From CAYXFZ01 sp964464385 (GTDB lineage Bacteria > Planctomycetota > UBA1135), in NCBI GenBank assembly GCA_964464385.1, contig CAYXFZ010000063.1, positions 1 through 15,086 on the forward strand: a DNA stretch of 15,086 bases, read 5' to 3'. A model generated the notes under the pieces. The model was given only the letters and a program-made list of their open reading frames with translations. It did not search any database and was not told the origin of the DNA. The translations under genes were made by a program, and so were the position numbers. Below are positions 6,924 through 12,982 of this stretch, one piece after another (within the stretch, counting starts at the first letter, position 1; every line of letters starts with the position of its first letter).

Positions 6924-7616
6924 TCAGGCCTCGGCATCGGGGCAAAGGTCCGGCCTGTTCTCCCGCGTGCGCTGGAGAGCTTGTTCCTTGCGCCATTTCG
7001 CGATTTTCTGGTGGTCCCCACTGAGAAGAACAGAGGGAACCTGCATGCCGCGAAAGTCGGCGGGCCGGGTGAAATGGGGGTGGTCGAGCAAGTTGGGATC
7101 CACGAATGATTCTTGTTCCGCAGAACGGTCGTCACCGAGGACTCCGGGAACAAGTCGGGCGACGGATTCCACAATCGCGAGGGCGGGGAGTTCTCCGCCG
7201 CAAAGGACGAAATCCCCCAAGGAGATTTCGAGCCAGTCGAAACCTTGACGAATGCGTTCGTCGTAACCCTCGTAGCGGCCGCAAAGGAAGAGCAACCGTG
7301 GATGTGCGGACAATTGTCGGGCGCATTCCTGGCGGAAGGGGCGACCGACGGGTGTCGGCAGGATTTTTTGGCAGGGGCCGAACTCTTGTTCCACCCACTC
7401 GACAGCCTCAAAGATCGGCTCAGGTTTCAAGACCATGCCCGGACCGCCCCCAAAAGGGCGGTCATCTACAGTACGGTGACGATTTCGGGCAAACTTTCGG
7501 AAGTCCAGCACATGGACGGCGAGCTTTTCAGCCCGTTGCGCCCGACCCAAGATGCTGGTCCGGAGGTAGCCCTCCATCGCCTCGGGGAAGAGGGTCAGGA
7601 GATGAAACTCGAGCAT
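6924..7616 (-). CDS. trmD: tRNA (guanine-N1)-methyltransferase
   Basis: TrmD makes m1G37 next to the anticodon from S-adenosylmethionine, preventing +1 frameshifting. It is a SPOUT-class enzyme with a trefoil knot and works as a dimer. The 230 residues (E. coli 255) hold VDDRPFGGGPGMVLKPEP (50-67), LLFLCGRYEGYDERI (108-122), the knot EISLGDFVLCGGELPAL (130-146), Arg154 in ARLVPGVLG, LLDHPHFTRP (176-185) with the catalytic Asp178, and VPSVLLSGDH (193-202). The ATG is 7616-7614 with a strong GGAGGA seven bases upstream, inside a hairpin. The gene heads a minus-strand unit with rplS. The usual upstream rpsP and rimM are absent, since a divergent ribE lies there. Confidence 0.97.
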   Translation of the reverse strand: MLEFHLLTLFPEAMEGYLRTSILGRAQRAEKLAVHVLDFRKFARNRHRTVDDRPFGGGPGMVLKPEPIFEAVEWVEQEFGPCQKILPTPVGRPFRQECARQLSAHPRLLFLCGRYEGYDERIRQGFDWLEISLGDFVLCGGELPALAIVESVARLVPGVLGDDRSAEQESFVDPNLLDHPHFTRPADFRGMQVPSVLLSGDHQKIAKWRKEQALQRTRENRPDLCPDAEA

Positions 7617-7633
7617 TCCCGGTCCTCCGGGAA
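7614..7633 (-). promoter_or_regulatory. Hairpin presenting the trmD Shine-Dalgarno
   Basis: In mRNA sense, UUCCCGG (7633-7627) pairs perfectly with CCGGGAA (7622-7616), leaving the loop AGGA (7626-7623). The ribosome site GGAGGA therefore lies in the loop and top of the stem, and the A of the AUG (7616) closes the stem. This gives seven pairs, six bases of them G/C-rich, right on the initiation region. It could limit trmD translation or act as a protein-binding or temperature-responsive site. A regulatory role is inference. Confidence 0.45.
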
Positions 7634-7642
7634 AGGCCGCAC

Positions 7643-7671
7643 AGGATACTTGCGCCCCGGCAAAGGCACAA
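7643..7671 (-). promoter_or_regulatory. Predicted promoter of the trmD-rplS-secDF-LysM unit
   Basis: On the minus strand TTGTGC (7671-7666) and TATCCT (7648-7643) are spaced by 17 bases. The start would be near 7636, giving a leader of about 20 bases that consists almost wholly of the SD hairpin. The -35 matches the consensus at only three positions. The same -10 hexamer with the same spacing occurs before the gene at 14949. Confidence 0.4.
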
Positions 7672-7719
7672 GGTCAGCAGGGCTGGACGCCAGGGGTGGA
7701 AAAGCCCAAAATCAGGCCC

Positions 7720-8343
7720 GTGTTTGCCGGCATCGTCACCCACACCGGACCTCTCGTTGCGTCCGAGTCCCTAGCAGAGGGATTGCGTCTACGGGTGGAT
7801 TTAGGAACCCTCTCGGCCGAGGTCGGGGTGGGGGATTCCATCTGCGTTGCCGGCGCCTGTTTGACTGTGGCAGCTTTGGCCGAGTCCGTTGCAGATTTTG
7901 AGGTTTCCCCCGAAACTTTGACCAAAACCCGATTTTCTGGGCTTGTCATGGGCGATCTCCTCAATCTGGAACTGAGTCTGTGCTTGGGCGATCGCTTGGG
8001 CGGCCATTTTGTGACGGGTCATGTGGATGGGCTAGGCCGACTCGAGGGGTTGGACCAGCAGGATCCTTGGACGATGTTGACCATTTCGGCCCCGCCGACC
8101 CTTGCCCATCTTTTGGTTCCCAAGGGCTCGGTCACCGTGGATGGAGTTAGTCTGACTGTCGCTTCCCTCGAGCCCCCCTCCTCCTTCTCCGTCGCTCTCA
8201 TTCCCGAAACTTTAGACCGCACGACTTTGTCCCAACTTGGCCATGGAGATCCTGTCCATCTTGAGGGCGATCTCTTGGGAAAATTTGTTCACCGAAGTCT
8301 GCAGACCGGATCTTTGGACCCCGATACTTCCTCTCCTTCCTGA
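7720..8343 (+). CDS. ribE: Riboflavin synthase (alpha chain)
   Basis: The enzyme dismutates two 6,7-dimethyl-8-ribityllumazine molecules to riboflavin, the last step of the pathway. The chosen GTG 7720 gives the conserved beginning MFAGIV (family MFTGII) and 207 residues. An in-frame GTG at 7696 would add eight residues and is less likely. Two similar beta-barrels are visible. Barrel 1 (1-88) has GDSICVAGACLTV (38-50) and VSPETLTKT (62-70). The linker holds GGHFVTGHVDG (94-104). Barrel 2 (98-187) has KGSVTVDGVSLTV (135-147), ALIPETLDRTTL (159-170) and LEGDLLGKFV (181-190). A short Ser/Pro tail follows. No FMN riboswitch fits in the 103-base gap to trmD. The two porin genes follow closely, with only 4 bases before the first. 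Confidence 0.95.
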   Translation: MFAGIVTHTGPLVASESLAEGLRLRVDLGTLSAEVGVGDSICVAGACLTVAALAESVADFEVSPETLTKTRFSGLVMGDLLNLELSLCLGDRLGGHFVTGHVDGLGRLEGLDQQDPWTMLTISAPPTLAHLLVPKGSVTVDGVSLTVASLEPPSSFSVALIPETLDRTTLSQLGHGDPVHLEGDLLGKFVHRSLQTGSLDPDTSSPS

Positions 8344-8347
8344 CCCA

Positions 8348-9547
8348 ATGTTCCACCTCGCTGTTCCCTTCTTCCTGGCTTCTTCCTTCGCTCTGCAACA
8401 GCCCGACCTAGCGGACTTGCCGACTCGTCCGATCGTCAAAGACAACGCTCTTTCCGTGTCCGGCGACATTCGCTTGCGGACTCAGTACAGAACTCTCGCC
8501 TCCCTCACGGCAGGTGGCGACGATGTTTCCTTGTCTTCGGCGCGCTTGCGTTTTGGTTTTGGTGCCAAAGTGGATCGGTACAACCGAGTCAAGGTAGTGT
8601 TGCAGGAAGTCATCGCCGACCATGGCGGCGTTTCGCTGACCGACTTGCATCACCTCAGTCTGGGCATGGATCATTTGTTTCATGGCCTCTTCGATCTCGA
8701 ATTGGGTCGCTTGCAGTTTGACTATGGCAAGGGCCGAATGCTCTCTTCGCTGGATTGGGACGACCAAGGCCGCTCTTGGGATGGGGCCCGAATCACCGCA
8801 AAAATTGATCAGGTGGATCTTGCTGTTTTGGCTGCGCGACCTGTTGTGAATCAGGGCGCGATTGGTGCCGAAGACCTTTTGGCTGGGGTTTATGCTTCCA
8901 CTTCCTTGGATTTTCTTTCGGAGTTGGATGGGTATTTTCTGATGCGGCGCACCGGGCCTGGGACCCCGAACTTCGACGACCAGACCGTTGGCGGTCGGGC
9001 TGCTCTCCGTTACTTTGATGTGGACTGGGATGTGGAATTTGCCCTGCAAAGCGGCACCCACGATGGCCAAGATGTTTCCGGAACCGCCTTTGCGCTCAGT
9101 GGGGATTATGCGCTGGATGATGGCATTACCGTGGGGGGTGCTTATGAATACGCCTCGGGTGGCGATGGCACCGATGCCGGCTTTGTTCCCCTTTCAGAGG
9201 ACTCTCACAACTACCACGGTCTGATGGATATTGTGCAGTGGGCCAACCTCTCCGACATTTCCATTCGAGCTGGGTACAAGGTCGGGAGCCGATGGGAATA
9301 TGGAGGTGCCTTGCATCTTTTGAGTCGCGTCGAAGCGGGATCGCCGGTTTCCTTTGGCGAGGGCGCGGGGTCGGCCGTCAGCGGCACGGGCACATCCATC
9401 GGTACTGAGATTGATCTTTGGGCCGAAGGCCGCTTTGCTCCTGGCGTTGTCACGACTCTGGGAGTCGGCGAATTTCTTGCCGGAGATGCCATCGCCGGTG
9501 GGGATTCCCAAACCTGGATTTGGTTTCAAGTGCGCTTGGAGTTCTAA
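8348..9547 (+). CDS. Outer-membrane beta-barrel porin, alginate-export-like (paralogue 1)
   Basis: The 399-residue product starts at ATG 8348, four bases after the ribE stop. Residues 1-16 form a signal peptide (FHLAVPFFLASSFA). The rest alternates polar and hydrophobic strands, such as VSGDIRLRTQYRTL, LRFGFGAKVD and FDLELGRLQFDYGKGRML, and ends in IWFQVRLEF, whose final Phe is the usual outer-membrane insertion signal. GFVPLSEDSHNYHGLMD (278-294) followed by a strand resembles the conserved block of the Alginate_exp porin family. The length also fits that family. The protein likely forms a substrate channel, but the solute cannot be read from sequence. No Shine-Dalgarno is visible, so translation may be coupled to ribE. 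It is clearly related to the next gene. Confidence 0.75.
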   Translation: MFHLAVPFFLASSFALQQPDLADLPTRPIVKDNALSVSGDIRLRTQYRTLASLTAGGDDVSLSSARLRFGFGAKVDRYNRVKVVLQEVIADHGGVSLTDLHHLSLGMDHLFHGLFDLELGRLQFDYGKGRMLSSLDWDDQGRSWDGARITAKIDQVDLAVLAARPVVNQGAIGAEDLLAGVYASTSLDFLSELDGYFLMRRTGPGTPNFDDQTVGGRAALRYFDVDWDVEFALQSGTHDGQDVSGTAFALSGDYALDDGITVGGAYEYASGGDGTDAGFVPLSEDSHNYHGLMDIVQWANLSDISIRAGYKVGSRWEYGGALHLLSRVEAGSPVSFGEGAGSAVSGTGTSIGTEIDLWAEGRFAPGVVTTLGVGEFLAGDAIAGGDSQTWIWFQVRLEF

Positions 9548-9550
9548 GCC

Positions 9551-10705
9551 ATGCTTTCTCCTCTTCTCTTTTTTCTGAGCCTGACTCCCTCGGCTTTGCC
9601 GCAGGAGGCCGCCTCTCCTCTCGTGACGGGTTTGGATGTTCGCTTGGGCCTCGAATCTCGCTCGCCCGCGCCCGCTTCTCGGGCCGGCAGGGCTGCCGAA
9701 CGGACTCGTTTGCGGATTCATGGCGCATTGGATTCGGGGCCGGAATGGCGTGCATACAGCGAACTCCAGATTTCCGGCTCCCTGGCAGGCCAACCCACTA
9801 CCACGGGATTGCACCAAGCTTGGATCGAAGTGGACAATGTTGCCGACCTCGGTCTGGACCTTCGCTTTGGGCGATTTGAATTGTCTTACGGTCGCAAACG
9901 CATGCTTTCCGCCCGAGAGTGGACTATTCCCGGCGTTGCCTTTGATGGTGTTCTTGGGAACTTCCAGTTGGCCGGCTGGGAGGCGGATGCATTCACCGCT
10001 TGGGCCGTCCGCGATCAAGGGGGAGATCACCCTAACGATCGCCTTGCTGGTGTTTACGGTGAGGGCGAAGTCCTTGGCCGTCCCGCTGATGCCTATGTCC
10101 TCATGCGTCGTGACGATGGCGATACCCAGGACACGACCTTTGGGGTCCTGCTGGAGGACCAATTGGCCGGAGGTGTGGCCTGGAATGCGGAAATTGCGAT
10201 GCAGTCCGGAACGCACTCGGGTGGAGACGCGTCCGGAACTGCCCTAGCTCTGCAAGCCGACTACCCTTTTTTCCCCCGCATGCGGGTGGGTGCTGGCCTG
10301 GACTATGCTTCCGGGCCGGCCGATGGTGCCGACGGTTTTCTCCCTCTCTGGAATTCCACCTTTCTCCATCAGGGTTTCATGGCAGTGGCCGACTGGAGTA
10401 ACTTGATGGACTTGTCCCTGTTTGGGACTTGGCAGGTGCAACGAAAATGGACGGCCCGTCTTGAATTGCATTCCATGACGCTGGCGGAGTCGGGGACGGA
10501 TCCTGTCTTGGGTCCCGGCGCCGGAGCTTGGGCGCTTGCCGGTGGGAATAGCTTGGGAACGGAATTGGATTTTGTCTTGAAGGGCAGTTTGGCGGAGGGT
10601 CTGGACTTGTGGCTAGGCCTTGGCACCTTCTCTCCTGGAGATGTTTTCGCTCCGAATTCCGAAACTCAAACTTGGCTCTTCTTCGAAACGATTCTCTCGT
10701 TTTAA
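9551..10705 (+). CDS. Outer-membrane beta-barrel porin, alginate-export-like (paralogue 2)
   Basis: The 384-residue product starts at ATG 9551, three bases after the stop of its paralogue, with GGAG nine bases upstream. Residues 1-17 are a signal peptide (LSPLLFFLSLTPSALPQ). It aligns along its length with paralogue 1: LGRFELSYGRKRMLS against LGRLQFDYGKGRMLS, AMQSGTHSGGDASGTALAL against ALQSGTHDGQDVSGTAFAL, and GFLPLWNSTFLHQGFM against GFVPLSEDSHNYHGLM. The last strand TWLFFETILSF ends in Phe. The two genes look like an old tandem duplication, with only the turn and core motifs still alike. The function is probably an outer-membrane channel of unknown specificity. The gene converges on the peptidase gene with only 7 bases between stops. 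Confidence 0.75.
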   Translation: MLSPLLFFLSLTPSALPQEAASPLVTGLDVRLGLESRSPAPASRAGRAAERTRLRIHGALDSGPEWRAYSELQISGSLAGQPTTTGLHQAWIEVDNVADLGLDLRFGRFELSYGRKRMLSAREWTIPGVAFDGVLGNFQLAGWEADAFTAWAVRDQGGDHPNDRLAGVYGEGEVLGRPADAYVLMRRDDGDTQDTTFGVLLEDQLAGGVAWNAEIAMQSGTHSGGDASGTALALQADYPFFPRMRVGAGLDYASGPADGADGFLPLWNSTFLHQGFMAVADWSNLMDLSLFGTWQVQRKWTARLELHSMTLAESGTDPVLGPGAGAWALAGGNSLGTELDFVLKGSLAEGLDLWLGLGTFSPGDVFAPNSETQTWLFFETILSF

Positions 10706-10712
10706 GTTGCCC

Positions 10713-12521
10713 TTAGGGGGAGCTGACTTCGAGCACTTTCTCGGCACGGCGCAGGGCGGCCAAGATGCGTTTCACGGCATCTTCCGGGTCGTTTCCCTCG
10801 GCAAGAGCCTTGGCAACCTCAGGAAACCAGGAGGATTGATAACCCGAAGCGCCAAAGAGCAGGGAACGACTCTTGGATCCTGCGGGTAGAAAAAGGCGTG
10901 GAAAGCGGTGCGGATGGGGGAGGGAAGAAGTGCTGACCCGTTCCTGCAGTCGGTAAGAGGCGTCCACCAAGGGCGCATACAAGGAATCGGGGAGTTGGAG
11001 TTGAATCGCAGCGTCCACGGCACGGGCAGTCCAACCCCGAGCGCCGTCCACCGGGGTTCCGGCGTCGGCCAGATGGGTCAGAAAACGCAGGAGGAGTCGG
11101 CTGGCCTTGGCATGAAAGACAAAGTCTGGATCCAGGAAGCGTTCCACCGCATACGGGGTGTCGTAAGCCGAGTGATACGTGCCATTGCCACCATGGAATC
11201 CGAAGGCAGCCGTTTCCACCCCGGCCAACTCGGCGAAAGGGACATGGTCGGAGCCTCCTCCGGATGGGGTGCCTAGATTTTGCGGGGGTTTCAGACCTTC
11301 GGCGATACAACTGGCGGCCAAAGAAGAGGCCAAGCCCGGCGAACAGGAAGCGCCAAAGTTCGGACCGCTGGCGATGGAATCCAGATTGACGTAGGCCACG
11401 GCCCGGGCGATCAGCTGGGCCCGGTTTTCCTCGACCCATTCGGTAGAACCCACCAAGCCCCATTCTTCGGCGTCCCAGAAGGCCAGAATCAAGGTTCTTT
11501 CCGGTTGCCAACCGCGGCGGAGGGCCTCGCCGAGAATCCTCGCAGTTTCCAAGAGAACGGTGATTCCAGACCCATTGTCAGCGGCGCCGAATACCCAGGA
11601 GTCTCGGTGGGCGCCCGCCAAAATACATTCGTCTGGAGCGACCGCCCCCTCAATGCGGACCAAGATGTTGTCCACCCAGACCGGAGCAGGATCCTGCTCA
11701 ATGCGCAATTCCACGCGGGCTTTCAGGGCAGAGGGGGCACCCGGGCGACCGGACTCACCGAACAGAATTTGAGCATTGTCGGCCGAAATCGGCAGGCTGG
11801 GTATGCCTACCAGTCCCGGGGCTTCGGCCAAGCCGAGGCGAGGCGCATCCACGGTGGCCGCCCATCCCGGAGTGCGGGCCTCTCCTTTTCCCAGAAAAAC
11901 AGAGCCCCGCTGGATGCCGTTGCTCGGGCGCCAGGGGCCTTGGGGAAGAGGGGCGCCGCGGGCCTTGCCGTCGTCCTCGGGGTCGGAATAAAGGAGGGCC
12001 CCGACACAACCCGCATCCTCCGCATTTTTGACCTTGGCCCCTCGGTAGAGACCACCGTAGCGGATAAGGGCAATGGTGCCGGCCGGGTTGATGCCCGAGG
12101 TCCGGAGAATCTCAAAGTCTTCGGCGAGCCCACGGCCGGCGAAGATCACTTGTCCACGCACTTGGCCTGGGTGGGTCAGTCCGTGCATGGGCGGGATGCT
12201 CTTTTCCCGAGATCTTGGATCCTGGGGATAGCCGTGTTCTGCCAAATCGAACAGGGTCCGCGTGGAGTCTTCGTGCAGGAGGGCTAGCTCGGCGTCGGTT
12301 TGTCGTGGCAGGTGGGCCAGATACCTAGCGTGCTCCACGGTCCAACCCGCCAATGCGAGTCGGGTGGACAGGAAATTGGCCGCCCGTTCGGCGCCAGGCG
12401 ATCCTGCGAGGCGGGGTTCCGCGCAGAGGCTTCGAAGCGAGGCCCGAATTCGGGCGGGGTCCACCGAGTCTAGGTCCGGGGATTGCAGGAGGGGAAGCAG
12501 GAGGAGAAACACGACCAGCAC
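10713..12521 (-). CDS. Secreted M28B zinc peptidase, glutamate carboxypeptidase II/transferrin-receptor type
   Basis: This 602-residue protein starts at GTG 12521; no upstream ATG is in frame. A short signal peptide (LVVFLLLLPLLQS) implies export. Order of domains: N-terminal part, PA domain about 110-250 inserted as in the family, catalytic M28 domain about 280-480, and a C-terminal TFR-dimer-like helical domain about 490-600. AHRDSWVFGAADNGSG gives His305 and bridging Asp315. FWDAEEWGLVGSTEWVEEN gives general base Glu352 and ligand Glu353. YVNLDSIASG gives Asp381, and GTYHSAYDTP gives His450. All five ligands and the base match human PSMA, so the enzyme should be active as a di-zinc exopeptidase on acidic or small peptides. 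The exact substrate is not predictable. It converges on the porin and diverges from the HAD gene with 29 bases between start codons. Confidence 0.93.
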   Translation of the reverse strand: MLVVFLLLLPLLQSPDLDSVDPARIRASLRSLCAEPRLAGSPGAERAANFLSTRLALAGWTVEHARYLAHLPRQTDAELALLHEDSTRTLFDLAEHGYPQDPRSREKSIPPMHGLTHPGQVRGQVIFAGRGLAEDFEILRTSGINPAGTIALIRYGGLYRGAKVKNAEDAGCVGALLYSDPEDDGKARGAPLPQGPWRPSNGIQRGSVFLGKGEARTPGWAATVDAPRLGLAEAPGLVGIPSLPISADNAQILFGESGRPGAPSALKARVELRIEQDPAPVWVDNILVRIEGAVAPDECILAGAHRDSWVFGAADNGSGITVLLETARILGEALRRGWQPERTLILAFWDAEEWGLVGSTEWVEENRAQLIARAVAYVNLDSIASGPNFGASCSPGLASSLAASCIAEGLKPPQNLGTPSGGGSDHVPFAELAGVETAAFGFHGGNGTYHSAYDTPYAVERFLDPDFVFHAKASRLLLRFLTHLADAGTPVDGARGWTARAVDAAIQLQLPDSLYAPLVDASYRLQERVSTSSLPHPHRFPRLFLPAGSKSRSLLFGASGYQSSWFPEVAKALAEGNDPEDAVKRILAALRRAEKVLEVSSP

Positions 12522-12550
12522 AATACGGTAAGCAGGGAGGTTTTGTAGGC

Positions 12551-12982
12551 TTGGCCCCCGTGGATCGCCCTGCCTTCCTTGCCGTGGATTGGAACGGGAC
12601 CGTGGTTCCTTTCTTTGGACGCGAGGGTTTTCCCGGGGCCGTGGATGCTCTTACCAAAATCCGTTCCTTGGGACTTTACCTTTGCATTGTCAGCCACGCC
12701 GACCAGGATGTCATTGAGCGGGATGTGCAACGCGTCGGTTTGATCGCGGACGAAATCCACGGGGTCATGGAAAAGGCCCCCGTTTTGGTGGCTCTGCGGG
12801 CACGGTGGGGGCCCGGCCTTATGATTGGGGATCACCAAGAGGACTGGCGTGCCGCCCAAGCAGCACAACTTCCTTTTTTGCAGTCGCGGACGAGTGGACA
12901 ACCCGTTTTTGAAGAGGGGCTCAACAGTTTTCAGGCCTGGCCCGAAGTGGCCCTAGTCTTGGGCTTTCCCGTCGGGGATTGA
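12551..12982 (+). CDS. Small HAD-superfamily hydrolase
   Basis: The protein has about 143 residues. Motif I is DWNGTVVP (13-20), with Asp13 as the phosphorylated nucleophile and Asn in place of the usual second Asp, a variant also seen in other DWNGT-type HAD proteins. Motif II is Ser48 in LCIVSHAD. Motif III is probably Lys75, and motif IV is GDHQED (93-98) with Asp94 and Asp98. There is little room for a cap domain, so it is a capless phosphatase-like enzyme with an unknown substrate. TTG 12551 was chosen because GGAGG lies 10 bases upstream. GTG 12560 is an alternative that would give 140 residues. Its 3' end overlaps the convergent radical SAM gene by 52 bases, and the start lies 29 bases from the divergent peptidase start. 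Confidence 0.75.
   Translation: MAPVDRPAFLAVDWNGTVVPFFGREGFPGAVDALTKIRSLGLYLCIVSHADQDVIERDVQRVGLIADEIHGVMEKAPVLVALRARWGPGLMIGDHQEDWRAAQAAQLPFLQSRTSGQPVFEEGLNSFQAWPEVALVLGFPVGD

Noticed and set aside
7617..7719. FMN riboswitch upstream of ribE
   Set aside because: The gap is only 103 bases, is shared with a divergent promoter, and the conserved RFN helices are not visible.
7696..7719. Upstream GTG start for ribE
   Set aside because: It would put eight unconserved residues before MFAGIV, which is the normal N-terminus, and AGGGG is too close to that GTG.
10706..10720. CCCTTAGGG palindrome between the second porin and the peptidase gene as a bidirectional terminator
   Set aside because: Three G/C pairs with a 3-base loop are too weak and there is no T-run.
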